Source: Planctomycetaceae bacterium (GTDB lineage Bacteria > Planctomycetota > Planctomycetia > Pirellulales > Lacipirellulaceae). Taken from it: a stretch of 64,000 nucleotides of DNA. Within the stretch, counting starts at the first letter, position 1. Each line of letters begins with the position of its first letter. The notes beneath the pieces were generated by a model. That model had not been told where the DNA came from. It saw nothing but the letters and a program-made list of their open reading frames with translations, and did not search any database. The DNA lies in assembly GCA_002702655.1 (NCBI GenBank), contig PABB01000031.1, positions 1-64,000 on the forward strand. Direction: 5' to 3'. Positions 17,056-27,100 of this stretch are shown here, in pieces. The translations under genes and the position numbers were made by a program.

Positions 17056-18120
17056 CTATCCCTCGCTGCTCTTGGCGGGGGGCGCCTTGCCGTCGAGCCG
17101 CGCGGCCAGTTCAGCGCGAAACGCCTCCAGATCGTCCTTGGTGATCGGCAGCGTCGCCACGCCGATCGTGCTGAACGAACCGCGCAACGGCCGCACGACC
17201 TCGGCGCCCCGCGCCAGCGATGCGAGTTGCCGCACCGCTTCGTGGCCGTAGCGATACGGGTCCTGCACGATGGTGCCGTAGATATCGCCCCGTTCGATCC
17301 CGTCGAGAGTGGCTTCGTCTTCGTCGAAGGCGACGATTTTGATCTCGCCCAGCTTGCCCGCGTCCTTGAGAATCGTGGTGAGCATGGCGCCGTGCTGGGC
17401 GTTCATGCCGACCAGACACGCCAGGTCGGGATGCTCCTCGATCGTAGCCAACACCAACTCGCGGCAGGTTTCGGCGCTGCCTTCGTCGACCAAGTGGTCC
17501 ACGACTTCGTACTTGGGGGCGTCGTCGCCGGCGACGGCCGCGCGGCGCTCGAAATGTTGATTGAAGCCGTCGCGCCGCTCGATCATGTTGGCCTTCGACA
17601 GGTTGGCCAACACGACCGCCACTTGGCCGCCCTCGGGCAGCGCGTCTTCGACCAGATGCGCAGCCCGTTCGCCCGCCTGCAGGTTGCTGGTCCCCACATA
17701 GCTCAGCCGCATCGAATCGGGCGCGTCCGAGTCGTAGGTAATAACCGGACAGTCGCGAGCGACTTCGTTGATCAGCGACGCCTGCCCCGCCGCATCCAGC
17801 GGACTGATCGCCAGCCCGTCGACCTGTTTGGGGTCGACTTTCTTCAACAGCGCCGTTTGCTCCGCGATGTTCTCGTCGTCGGTCGGCTGCAGAATCTTGA
17901 GATCAACGTCGTACTGCTCGGCCGCTGCTGTGGCGCCGTTGCCCACAAGTTGCCAGTAGGGACCCGAGCCGCCGGTAATCAAGGTGACGGCCACCGGCTG
18001 CGGGGCCGGCGGGCTCAGCACGTCGGTTCGATACCAAAACGCGGCCGCGATCGCGACTACGGCCGCCAGCAGCCACCAGAACGTGCGTTTCGGCGGGCTC
18101 GACGATTGATCTGCGGACAT
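17056..18120 (-). CDS. Periplasmic sugar-binding protein (RbsB/peripBP family), membrane-anchored
   Basis: 354 residues. Instead of a cleavable signal there is one N-terminal membrane helix (FWWLLAAVVAIAAAFWY), so the protein is probably tethered. The rest is the type I periplasmic binding fold: VTLITGGSGPYWQLVGNGA, QVDGLAISPLDAAGQASLIN, CPVITYDSDAPDSMRLSYVG, GQVAVVLANLSKANMIERRD, IKIVAFDEDEATLDGIERGD and GTIVQDPYRYGHEAVRQLAS are all ribose-binding-protein signatures. No ATPase or permease gene is adjacent, so it may serve a distant transporter or act as a sensor. Divergent from a PEP-CTERM gene. Confidence 0.9.
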   Translation of the reverse strand: MSADQSSSPPKRTFWWLLAAVVAIAAAFWYRTDVLSPPAPQPVAVTLITGGSGPYWQLVGNGATAAAEQYDVDLKILQPTDDENIAEQTALLKKVDPKQVDGLAISPLDAAGQASLINEVARDCPVITYDSDAPDSMRLSYVGTSNLQAGERAAHLVEDALPEGGQVAVVLANLSKANMIERRDGFNQHFERRAAVAGDDAPKYEVVDHLVDEGSAETCRELVLATIEEHPDLACLVGMNAQHGAMLTTILKDAGKLGEIKIVAFDEDEATLDGIERGDIYGTIVQDPYRYGHEAVRQLASLARGAEVVRPLRGSFSTIGVATLPITKDDLEAFRAELAARLDGKAPPAKSSEG

Positions 18121-18567
18121 ATCAGTATCTCCATCTCCGACGGCAGATTGCCGGTCGCGACGCGACGCGTGTCGACAAAGAGTCGACCCCAAAAGACGAG
18201 GCGCCGCCGACCTGCAGCAGCGACTTCAGTCTACCCGAAATGCATGTAGGGCGGTACAAGCGCCCGCCGCGGGCGGAGAAGAAGTACTACGTCCGAACGT
18301 GCCACTGCCGGCTCGTCCAGCAGTGTGCAGCGGGCGCCCGGCGCCCACTCCCGGACCAGCGGCCAGTCCCGCGCAAATGCTGGCCACTGCGGCTTCGTCG
18401 TTTCGCTTGCAAGCGCCCGCTGCGTACCCGAAAATGATGGCTTGGAATTATTGCCGCTGGTCGGGCGGCGACCGCGTCGTCCACCGCACGACTTCGCTAA
18501 TTCGCCGGATGCGCATTTTGGCCGCACCGGCATGTCCCCTGATCTGAACCGAGAAGAGCACTGCACC
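18121..18567. other. Divergent intergenic region with hairpin repeat
   Basis: 447 nt between divergent genes; should hold both promoters. It includes one CACTGCCGG-type hairpin (18303-18325) and related fragments to about 18430. No RNA gene or convincing ORF is seen. Confidence 0.5.
18303..18325. repeat. Hairpin repeat, CACTGCCGG-N5-CCAGCAGTG
   Basis: 9-bp arms with one mismatch around CTCGT; third copy of the family seen at 4269-4289 and 4311-4333. Confidence 0.6.
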
Positions 18568-19134
18568 ATGTTGAAAGCCTCCTTGCCGGCGTCGTGGCGC
18601 GTTTGTCTGCTGGCCGCGTGGGCCGCGTCCTGGCTGCTTGGGGTCGAAACCCGCGCCGCCACGATTTGGACCGGCCCTAAGACAACGTTCACGAAGATGG
18701 GCGGCGCCGATCCGACTGATCCGGCCAACCAGGATCGCATCACTGACAACGTTTGGATCACGCGCGGCGCGACGCGCGGACCGTACAACATTCGCACCGA
18801 GAGCGCCTTTGTCGACACGGTCAGCCCGGCCGATACCGAGTGGGCCGTCGGCACGACCGCCGACATCGGGTCGCTGGCCTTCTTCGACTTCCAAGGATTG
18901 ATCCTGGGCACGTTCGGCTCGGGCAATATCCAAAACGCAGTGGGGCAGGACCTGGTGCTGCACCTGATCTCCGAAGACATCTACATCGATCTGAAGATCA
19001 CGGAATGGGGCGGCGCGGCCAGCGGCGGCAGCTTTGCCTGGGAGCGATCCACGGCCGTGCCCGAGCCGGCCGCTGGCCTGTTGGCGGGGGCGGCCCTGCT
19101 GGCTGTCGCGCTGCGGCGGCGCGGGTCGCGGTAA
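18568..19134 (+). CDS. Small PEP-CTERM protein
   Basis: 188 residues. Signal peptide through GVETRAAT, a compact beta-rich domain (IWTGPKTTFTKMGGADPTD ... DNVWITRGATRGPYNIRTES ... EWAVGTTADIGSLAFFDF), then VPEPAAGLLAGAALLAVAL and RRR, the PEP-CTERM sorting signal. The middle domain is a recurrent short PEP-CTERM type with no assigned activity. GAGAAGAG precedes the ATG by about 12 nt. Ends at a strong bidirectional terminator shared with the convergent pseudopilin gene. Confidence 0.85.
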   Translation: MLKASLPASWRVCLLAAWAASWLLGVETRAATIWTGPKTTFTKMGGADPTDPANQDRITDNVWITRGATRGPYNIRTESAFVDTVSPADTEWAVGTTADIGSLAFFDFQGLILGTFGSGNIQNAVGQDLVLHLISEDIYIDLKITEWGGAASGGSFAWERSTAVPEPAAGLLAGAALLAVALRRRGSR

Positions 19135-19166
19135 CACGGCGGTTGGACTCAACGCAAGCGCACAAA

Positions 19167-19202
19167 AAACCGGCGAGGTCGGACGTCCGACCTCGCCGGT
19201 TT
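19167..19202. terminator. Bidirectional rho-independent terminator
   Basis: Perfect palindrome with arms AACCGGCGAGGTCGGAC and its complement, flanked by A-runs on the left (19164-19169) and TTT on the right. It lies between convergent genes ending at 19134 (+) and 19245 (-) and can terminate both. Confidence 0.85.
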
Positions 19203-19244
19203 CGTATATTGGACCGCGCCGTCGTGACGACGACTGCTTGAGCG

Positions 19245-20399
19245 TCACTCCGAGGCGATGTCGCCCGCCCAAGCGCTCGACAGGGAGTTCCACACCCGGG
19301 CGTCGATCCCGTCGTTGTAGAACAGCACCGAAGCGTCGCACCGCGAGGCATTCACGCCGCCGGGGTGATGGCTGCGAGCCGTGATCGACTGCTGCTTGTG
19401 GCCGTTGGAGTCGAGAGATGGCAGATCGGGAGATAGTTTGATCCCTTCCACTGTGAAATTGCCGCTGCCGCCGCGTCCGCTCACGCATGCCGGCGCCGAC
19501 TCCGAACGACATGGCCTTGGAATCCCTTGCTCGTCAAATCCGGCGAGCACTTCCGTGGTTCCCCAGTAGCTCATACGACACAATGCGTCCTGCGCGCCAG
19601 CGTTGGGCGTGTTCCACCCGGTAAAGACCTGACCGCCCAGGGCCGTTTGAGCGTCCGAATACGGCCCGCCCCAGCCCTGCGTCGATGGCAGCACGAGCAC
19701 TTCAGACATCATCAGCGTGTTGGCGGTGCCGTCGCTGATCCGCGCCAACGACGTCGTTTCGACCGGCCCGAACGGGGCGCCGCCGAAATAACATTCGGCC
19801 GAGTTGGTTCCCGGACACGGCGCCCGCAAGTCGTGTTGACCGTAGACCGTATTGCCGGCATTGACGACGTAGTTGCTACGCACCCGCGCCCACTGGGTTT
19901 GTCCCCATTCGTTTTCCTGCAGCCCAATGTCCGACGGGCACGAATGTGTCGGGATAAAAGCTTTGCGAACCGGTTCATTGACCGGCGCGCTCAACGCCGA
20001 GTCAGGATCGCCGACGCTTTCCAGGTTGGCCTGCTCGATGTACGGCATCAGAGGAATGTACCAGCCATGGTCGTCATACCAAGCACCAGGTTTCGCGCTG
20101 CCAGGGTAGGTCTGTGGGTCGTGATAACCCGGTGTCAGTCCTTGCCTGTCAGCGCCCTGGTTCGAATTCCACCAAAATTTAGCCATGGGCACTAAACCCT
20201 TGCGGCTGCTCTCGTAATTCATGTGAGCCAGGCCGAGTTGCCGCAAGTTGTTGGTGCATTGACTGCGGCGGGCTGCCTCACGGGCAGCCTGAATGGCAGG
20301 CAGCAACAAGGCCACCAGCACGCCGATGATCGCAATGACCACCAGCAGTTCGACAAGCGTAAAACCGGTTCGGGACGGACGAGCGGAGTTTCTGATCAT
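19245..20399 (-). CDS. DUF1559 protein with type IV pilin-like N-terminus
   Basis: 384 residues. Prepilin site [16 protein letters not shown], then [20 protein letters not shown], as in the 4820-5866 protein; the C-terminal block SHHPGGVNASRCDASVLFYN is the family's degenerate H-x-G-G-x-N motif. GGAAAGG lies 7 nt before the ATG at 20399, which decides this start over one 21 nt upstream. A small lipoprotein gene lies just upstream on the same strand (84-nt gap), so the two are probably one transcript. Displayed at the cell surface or in a pseudopilus; exact role unknown. Confidence 0.92.
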   Translation of the reverse strand: MIRNSARPSRTGFTLVELLVVIAIIGVLVALLLPAIQAAREAARRSQCTNNLRQLGLAHMNYESSRKGLVPMAKFWWNSNQGADRQGLTPGYHDPQTYPGSAKPGAWYDDHGWYIPLMPYIEQANLESVGDPDSALSAPVNEPVRKAFIPTHSCPSDIGLQENEWGQTQWARVRSNYVVNAGNTVYGQHDLRAPCPGTNSAECYFGGAPFGPVETTSLARISDGTANTLMMSEVLVLPSTQGWGGPYSDAQTALGGQVFTGWNTPNAGAQDALCRMSYWGTTEVLAGFDEQGIPRPCRSESAPACVSGRGGSGNFTVEGIKLSPDLPSLDSNGHKQQSITARSHHPGGVNASRCDASVLFYNDGIDARVWNSLSSAWAGDIASE

Positions 20400-20483
20400 G
20401 GTTTTGCCTTTCCAAGACAAAAACGAGACTAGAGGGGGCTGAATAAGCGGCTGAGCAGCCGGTGATATGCAAAAAGTGAGGCC

Positions 20484-20984
20484 CTACAAATCGAGGTTGG
20501 CGTCGGAATTGTCCTCGTTGATCGTAAGCGGCATCCCCTGGCTTTGCGACGGCGGAACGATGCTCTTCATCTCCTGAATCTCGCGCCCCACCCGCTCGCT
20601 ATAAACCGGTGGACCGGCCGGGACGTTGATGTCGAAGTACGCGATCACGCTCCCCTTGGGCGTGTTTGGCGAATCGTATTTTCCGTCGTTGATGGTCACC
20701 GACACGGCTTTGGCATCGCCGTTGCCCGTCGGGCGAAATGTGATGGAACCTTCCGCTCCTGCCGGCAACGGTTGGCCGCCAATGGTCACGGCGCCCGACC
20801 AGTGGGCGACGTTCTCATTGCCGCCGCCGCTGCAGCCGACCGTCGCTGCCATACCCAACACCAACGCAGCGCTGACGACGCGCCGAGCAGTGCGACCGAG
20901 TTGTCTTCCACTTTCTACTGTCTCGCCGGCGTTGCCGCCGCGGGCCCTGGGTTCGAGTCCTCGAACCGTGCGTGCCATGTTCAT
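20484..20984 (-). CDS. Small lipoprotein upstream of pseudopilin
   Basis: 166 residues from ATG 20984 (an ATG at 20978 has GGA six nt upstream and is equally possible). A long n-region is followed by SAALVLGMAATVGC|SGGG, a lipobox with Cys lipidation. The mature part (WSGAVTIGGQPLPAGAEGSI ... VTINDGKYDSPNTPKGSVIA) is a short beta-sandwich typical of planctomycete lipoproteins that accompany DUF1559 genes. It ends with a flexible acidic tail. Function unknown; location is probably the outer membrane or periplasm. Confidence 0.8.
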   Translation of the reverse strand: MNMARTVRGLEPRARGGNAGETVESGRQLGRTARRVVSAALVLGMAATVGCSGGGNENVAHWSGAVTIGGQPLPAGAEGSITFRPTGNGDAKAVSVTINDGKYDSPNTPKGSVIAYFDINVPAGPPVYSERVGREIQEMKSIVPPSQSQGMPLTINEDNSDANLDL

Positions 20985-21378
20985 TCCGTCTACATCCGTA
21001 ACGATAGCGACAAGTCCCCTGCCAACCCGACGAGCATCGGCGCCTCGGCGGCGGACGCTCGGCGCGCGGGGTCCCGCGCCGCATGATGCGCGTCGGTACA
21101 TGGCCTCGCGCTGAGCGATCGTGCAGCGGCGCTTGCGCGCAGGCCGTCGTTTCAAACCGAAAAGTAAGCCGCACTTCTGGTTATGCTCCGGGCAGTACCC
21201 ACAGCTTTGCGCCAGTATGTGTCGGCTCTTACATAATACCCGGCGGTGCGGCGAAAAAACGGCAGAAAAATTTAAAACTTTGCGCACGACTTCCCGGCCC
21301 GCTTCGCAGAAACACGCAATCTTGCGGTGGCAGCGATTAAGCGCGGCGGCGGCCGAGAGTGCGCGACGCGGTGCGAGG
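20985..21378. other. Intergenic region
   Basis: 394 nt upstream of the lipoprotein gene. Contains its promoter by position, but no clear promoter, terminator or RNA gene could be picked out. It is locally AT-richer near 21220-21290. Confidence 0.4.
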
Positions 21379-22383
21379 CTAGTCGGCCTGCGCGCCGCTC
21401 GTCTTCGACAAATCGTCGATCATGATTTTCCGGAACGCGACCGCGTCGCCATGGCCCAAGAGGCCGATGTGCCCGGCCTGCCGCTTGAGACCGGGGTGAT
21501 CGTTGCCGTCGATCGTCTTGCCCCCCGGGGCCGCCTCGTCGAGGTCGACGTCGACGATCGTTTTGCCGTTGAGTTTGACCGTCACGCGCCGGCCGACGCA
21601 GCGGATCTCCTCGCGATTCCATTGGCCCACCGGACGCAGCCGACCGCGCTCCGCCGGCGCGACGCCATAGATCGAACCGTGGAACTGGTACGGCTGCAGA
21701 TCGGCGTATTTGTCCGCCGTATCGTCGAGCACCTGAATTTCCATGCCCTGGTAGGCGGCATCGCCTTCCAGCGGGGCCCGGATGCCCACCCCGCTGTTGC
21801 CCCCCGGAGGCAGGCGGAACTCCAGCCACAACACAAAGTCGGCGTATTCGTTCTTGGTGAGCAGGTTGCCGCCGTGACCGGGCAACGTGACGATCGCCCG
21901 ATCGCGGACTTCGTAGCTGTCGGTGGCGCCAATCCAGCCGTCAAGCGTCTTGCCATCGAACAGCTCGACCGCGTTGGGTGCAGCCGGCTGTTGCAGTTGT
22001 GCAAGTTCGCCGCCCGGGAGTTTCCCCTCTGCAATCCGCTGGCCGAACGTTTCGCCAACCGGATCGGCAGGATCAGCCGGTAATTTGGCCACGGCCTGCA
22101 GCGCGGCGGTCATGGCCGCGGTGTCTTTTCGAACCAGCTTGGCGTCGACCAATTCGGCTAGCTGCTGCCCGTAGACATTCGGCAGTTTGCCTTTCGTTCC
22201 CTGATGACAGATGTTGCACTTCGCCTCGGTCCGCGCGAACGCGGCAAATGCTTCGTCGGGATGTTCTTGCAGATATTCTGCCGTGAAGGTTTTGAAGAAA
22301 TCTGGCGTCGCCCGCACCGGCGTGGCTGCCAAGACGAGCACAAACACAGCGCATAATGACGAGATCGCAGTTCGCTGAAGCAT
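21379..22383 (-). CDS. Secreted DUF1080 protein with cytochrome-type CxxCH motif
   Basis: 334 residues from the ATG at 22383, which begins a signal peptide (LCAVFVLVLAATPVRA). Residues 27-130 form a helical cytochrome c-like segment with one heme motif CNICH (residues 56-60) in the context FARTEAKCNICHQGTKGKLP. Residues ~140-330 are DUF1080, the jelly-roll domain of 3-keto-disaccharide hydrolases and related glycan-binding proteins (NAVELFDGKTLDGWIG, FVLWLEFRLPPGGNSGVGIR, YQGMEIQVLDD, PVGQWNREEI). The fusion suggests a periplasmic redox-linked sugar enzyme or binding protein, as is common in planctomycetes. Activity on 3-keto sugars is inferred only. Confidence 0.88.
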   Translation of the reverse strand: MLQRTAISSLCAVFVLVLAATPVRATPDFFKTFTAEYLQEHPDEAFAAFARTEAKCNICHQGTKGKLPNVYGQQLAELVDAKLVRKDTAAMTAALQAVAKLPADPADPVGETFGQRIAEGKLPGGELAQLQQPAAPNAVELFDGKTLDGWIGATDSYEVRDRAIVTLPGHGGNLLTKNEYADFVLWLEFRLPPGGNSGVGIRAPLEGDAAYQGMEIQVLDDTADKYADLQPYQFHGSIYGVAPAERGRLRPVGQWNREEIRCVGRRVTVKLNGKTIVDVDLDEAAPGGKTIDGNDHPGLKRQAGHIGLLGHGDAVAFRKIMIDDLSKTSGAQAD

Positions 22384-22570
22384 GACGATGTTGGGGGGAG
22401 AAGGATCGCGCAGGGTGGTGAATTCGCAACGAGCGCCGCTAGCGCGAGCGACGCCCTGACGGCGTCGCCAGCGCTCTCGCGCAGCGGTTACGCCAGTATC
22501 CCACGATCGCTGAGAGCTGGGAACCCGCCCCGGACGGGACGATCGCCCCGGCGATTCGGCGGTCCGCAAT

Positions 22571-22616
22571 GAAAACACGCGGGAAACTCGCCCTTGGGAG
22601 CGAATTCCCCGCGTGT
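22571..22616 (-). terminator. Rho-independent terminator
   Basis: Arms ACACGCGGG (22575-22583) and CCCGCGTGT (22608-22616), with further pairing inside the loop (AACTCGC with GCGAATT). On the minus strand it is followed by TTTTC. It ends the transcript of the gene at 22676-23800. Confidence 0.75.
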
Positions 22617-22675
22617 GACATGCGATTCTATCGACTGCGAGTTGGGCGGGCGGCCGAGCCGGGTCGCCCTGACGG

Positions 22676-23800
22676 CTACCGTCCCGAACTCGACCGGCGC
22701 GATGCCGTGCGTTTCTGCGCGGCACGCTCCTGGGCGGCGGCCCGACGCTCTTCGGCGGCGGCCCGGGCGGCGGCGCGGCGCTCTTCCATTTGCTGCTTGC
22801 GCGCCACGATCTGCTCGATGCGGCTGGAATTGACCACGAACAGCTTGGGGTCGTCGATGATGAACGGGGTCGACCAGCTGCGGCCGTTGTTCCAGTTGCA
22901 CACGTCGACAAAGTACGTGCGGAACGACAGGGCTGTGTAACTGTAGGGAAACTCCGAGGCGATGTGGTCGGCCTCGGTCAGTTCGTCGACGCCGGGGCTG
23001 GCGTAGTAGTGCACCATGCCGTCGGGCGTGAACGACATGCCGAACGTCCACCAACCGGTCTCGGTGATTTCCAGCGCGCGATAGTCCTGTCCCCGACGGT
23101 TGGCGCGAACGGCGACGTACGCGGAGTCGGCTTCCGTCTTGCGGCCGGTTTCGCTGCGGAAGTGGATCCACATGCCGGGCCAATACGGCTCGTTCTTCGT
23201 CTCGGTGCGAGAGAAGAACCCGCCGGTTTTTTCCGTGGTGATCGTCGATGTGCTGGCCCGGATGCCGAACTGCGGACCGCTGCGGTCTTCCCACTCTTCA
23301 AACGGCGGCAGGAACACGCGGATCGTGAAGCTGGGGCGATTGCCCACCGGGATGCTCGTGCCCAGTCGCTGAACCACGTTGGCGATCAGGTCGTCCTGCT
23401 GCACGTCGTTGGTGTTGTAGCCGGGGATGCCCGAGTGGAGCGTGCGCAGCAGCAGCGCATGCTCGCTGCCGGGGAGCCCGCCTTCGGGCGTGTCGACAAT
23501 CTGAATCTGGTCGGGTTGGCCGCGCTCGGGGCCTTCGGTCCAGCGGCCGTTGGTCGCTTCGCCGCGGGGGTAGCGGACCTGCTCGTCCTGCTCGCGCGAG
23601 CTTTTGGGGTGGTTGTGGATGAAATTCCACGACGGGTCCTCAAAGTCGTCGCTCACGTACTCGATGAACGTGCCGGAGCCGGGCACAAAAGCGTGGCCCG
23701 CTTTGGCCGCCTCGGCAGGCGACGGGGCCGCTAGCACGCTGGCGGCGAGTCCAAGGGACAAAGCGAGTCGGGCGACGACGTGAGACAGCGGGCGTTTCAT
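22676..23800 (-). CDS. Planctomycete conserved secreted protein, Ala/Arg coiled-coil tail
   Basis: 374 residues. Signal peptide ends near APSPAEA. The body (DDFEDPSWNFIHNHPKSSRE ... PSFTIRVFLPPFEEWEDRSG ... YWPGMWIHFRSE ... GWWTFGMSFTPDGMVHYYAS) has the look of a concanavalin-like beta sandwich; I know similar proteins only from planctomycetes and cannot assign an activity. Residues ~325-374 (QIVARKQQMEERRAAARAAA then EERRAAAQERAAQ) form a charged Ala/Arg/Glu coiled coil, an unusual C-terminus for an exported enzyme. The ATG at 23800 is chosen for the signal peptide. Divergent from the DUF1553 gene. Confidence 0.75.
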   Translation of the reverse strand: MKRPLSHVVARLALSLGLAASVLAAPSPAEAAKAGHAFVPGSGTFIEYVSDDFEDPSWNFIHNHPKSSREQDEQVRYPRGEATNGRWTEGPERGQPDQIQIVDTPEGGLPGSEHALLLRTLHSGIPGYNTNDVQQDDLIANVVQRLGTSIPVGNRPSFTIRVFLPPFEEWEDRSGPQFGIRASTSTITTEKTGGFFSRTETKNEPYWPGMWIHFRSETGRKTEADSAYVAVRANRRGQDYRALEITETGWWTFGMSFTPDGMVHYYASPGVDELTEADHIASEFPYSYTALSFRTYFVDVCNWNNGRSWSTPFIIDDPKLFVVNSSRIEQIVARKQQMEERRAAARAAAEERRAAAQERAAQKRTASRRSSSGR

Positions 23801-24182
23801 GGGGAAACTCGACAATTCGGACCAAAAATGGGCGGCCGACAACGCGATTCCTGCCGCGGTCGGTCCTGCTTCGGCTTCATCGGTACAATCGTTGCGAGCT
23901 GACTATGCGGACCTGTCGCGGCCGCACAGCTTGCCTAGCCGGAAGCGAGCCCCCAGTCGGCAGCGGCCCGGTTGCAAACGATGGAACACAGGGACCGGGT
24001 TGCCGCACGCCCCATGGCAGAAGGGGAAGGAGCGCCCCAATGACCGCTCCGCCTGCGGGGGCGGGAGGCATAACAGCGAAAGTGCGTCTATAATGGCGGG
24101 CGCTTTGCCGCGGCGCCGGCACGGGGCGATGGACGCCTGTCGCTGCCGGGGCCGCCTCCTCCTTGTCGCTCGAGTTGCCGTG
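23801..24182. other. Divergent intergenic region
   Basis: 382 nt between divergent genes; the open frames here are continuations of the DUF1553 frame without coding character. No RNA gene, terminator or repeat seen. Confidence 0.4.
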
Positions 24183-27100
24183 ATGTCTCCAGTCGTGATC
24201 TTGCCGAGCCGCTTTCCGCTGCGGGTGCTGCTGTCGACGGCGTGTCTGTGCCTGCTGGCGCCAGTCGTAACGACCGCCGAGCCGCTCAGCTACAACGCCG
24301 ACGTGCGGCCCATCCTGTCGGACGCCTGTTTCAGTTGCCACGGCCCGGACAGCGCCTCGCGGCAGGCCGACCTGCGGCTAGATCAGCGCGAGTCGGCGGT
24401 CGAACTGAGCGCCATCGTGCCCGGCGCGGTCGACGAGAGCGAACTCTTGCGGCGGATCAACTCGACGGACGAGTTCGAGGTGATGCCGCCCCCCGAAACG
24501 AAAAAGACGCTCACGGCCCAGCAGAAGGAAACGCTCGAGCGCTGGATCGCCGAGGGCGCCGAGTACGAGCCGCACTGGTCGCTGATCCCGCCAACACGGC
24601 CCGCGTTGCCTTCCGTGCCGGACGAGTCGTGGGTCCGCAATCCGATCGACCGGTTTGTCGCGGCGCGGTTGGCCGCTGAGTCGCTGCAACCCGCCGCCGA
24701 AGCCAAGCCGCGGGAGTTGGCGCGGCGCGTGGCCTTGGACCTGACGGGCTTGCCGCCCGAGCCGGAACTGGTCGAGCAGTTCGCCGCTGACCCCAGCGAC
24801 GCGGCCTACGAGCGGCTTGTCGACGAGTTGCTGCAGTCCCCGCAGTGGGGCGAACACCGCGGTCGCTACTGGCTCGACGTGGCGCGCTACGCCGACACGC
24901 ACGGCATCCATTTCGACAACTATCGCGAAATGTGGTCCTACCGCGATTGGGTCATCGGCGCGTTCAACCAGAACCAGCCGTTCGACGAGTTCACGATCGA
25001 CAACCTGGCCGGCGATTTGCTGCCCGAGGCCACGCTCGCCCAGCGGATCGGCTCGGGGTTCAATCGCTGCAACATCACGACCAACGAAGGCGGCATCATC
25101 GACGAAGAGTACCTGGTGCTCTACGCCCGCGACCGCACCGAAACGACCGCCACCGCCTGGCTGGGGCTGACCGCCGGCTGCGCGGTGTGTCACGATCACA
25201 AATTCGACCCGCTGTCGCAGAAAGAGTTCTACGCCCTGTCGGCGTTCTTCAACAACACGACCCAAGGGGCCCGTGACGGCAACGTGCAGAACACGCCGCC
25301 GATCGAGATCGTGCCGCTGGCCGAGGATCGCGAACGCTACGCTCAGGTTCTCTCCGAGCAGCGGGATGCGGACCTGCGGATGACGGCCCGCCGCGAAGAA
25401 GCGCGGCCGGAGTTCGACGCCTGGCTGGCCGAAACGACTCCCGAAGCGATCGCCGCCACGCTGCCCGACGAGCCGCTGCACTTGTACGCCCGCTTCGACG
25501 ACTACGACGCCGAGCAAGCGGCGTTGAAGTACAGCGTTGATGGCGCCACACGCTCAGGCGCCTTGCCGGAACAGACGGCATGGGTCGAGGAGAGTTGGCT
25601 GGGACGCGCGGCCCGGATTGCCAGCGAAGCGCTGCTGGGGGTCGCCGACGCGGGCGACTTCGAGCGGGAAGCCCCCTACACGGTCGCCGCGTGGGTCAAG
25701 TTCGAGAAAGAGGGCATCGGCGGCGCCATCGTGGCCCGCATGGACAACGAAAACGGCTATCGCGGCTGGGATCTGTGGGTCGAGGGGGGCCGGATTGGCG
25801 CCCACATCATCAACGCCTGGCCCGACAACGCGATCAAGGTGGTCTGCAACGACCCCGCGCCGGTCGGTAAGTGGGTCCACGTGACGCTTGCGTACGACGG
25901 ATCGTCGACCGCCGCGGGCGTGAAGATCTATCTCGACGGCAAGGCGCAACCCACCCGGGTCGACGCCGATCGGCTGAGCGATTCGATCCACACCGACGTG
26001 CCGCTGAAGATTGGTCAGCGGCACACGTCGCAGGCAGCCGCCGACGTGGCGGTGCACGACATTCGCCTGTATCGCTCGGCGCTCGACGACCGCAGCGCTG
26101 CGGCGCTGGCGGGTGCGGAGCGGATTGGCGCGCTGTTGGCCACGCCTGCCGAGCAGCGCGCCGCGGCGGACCTGGATGCCGCGTACGGCTGGTGGCTCGA
26201 CACGGTCGACGCCGCCACGCGGGAAATTGCCCAAAGGCAGCAGGCCCTGGCCGCCGAGCGGCAGGTGATCGAAACCCGTGGCACGATCGCCCACGTGATG
26301 CACGAACGCCCGCAGCCGGCGATGGCCTACGTGCTGAATCGCGGCGAGTACGACCAACGCGGCGACGAGGTCACGCCCGATACGCCGGCGATGCTGCCGC
26401 CGTTCCCCGACGACCTGCCGCGCAACCGCTTGGGCCTGGCCCAGTGGATTGTCGACGAGCGTAATCCGCTCACCGCCCGCGTGGCCGTGAACCGATTCTG
26501 GCAGGAGGTGTTCGGCACGGGCCTGGTGCTCACCGCCGGCGACTTTGGCGTGTCGGGGCAGTTGCCCTCGCACCCCGAGCTGCTCGACTGGCTGGCCGTG
26601 GAGTTCCGCGAGTCCGGTTGGGACGTGAAGCAATTGTTCCGGCTGATTGTCACGTCGGCCACGTATCGCCAGTCGGCCGCGGCGCCGGCGGAATTGTTCG
26701 CCCGCGACCCGGCAAATCGCCTGCTGGCGCGCGGTCCGCGGTTCCGCATGGATGCCGAGATGGTGCGCGATGCAGCGCTGGCGGCGAGCGGCCTGCTGTC
26801 GCCCGACATCGGCGGCGCCAGCGTCAAACCGTACCAACCGCCGGGGGTGTGGGAAGCGGTGGCAATGCCCGAGAGCAACACCCGCTTCTACCAGCGCGAC
26901 GCGGGCGAGTCGCTGTATCGCCGCAGCATGTACACGTTCTGGAAGCGAGCGGCGCCGCCGGCGTCGATGGATATCTTCAACGCCCCCAGTCGCGAAACGT
27001 GCGTGGTCGTTCGCGAGCGGACCAACACGCCGCTGCAGGCGCTGGCCGCACTGAACGACGTGCAGTTCGTCGAAGCGGCCCGCGTGCTGGCCGCCCACGC

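Noticed and set aside
17056-18120. Complete sugar ABC transporter locus
   Set aside because: Only the binding protein is present; the neighbours are a PEP-CTERM protein gene on each side, with no ATPase or permease.
20945-20970. tRNA-like T-loop (GGTTCGAGTCC)
   Set aside because: It lies within the lipoprotein coding sequence and no acceptor or anticodon stem can be drawn around it.
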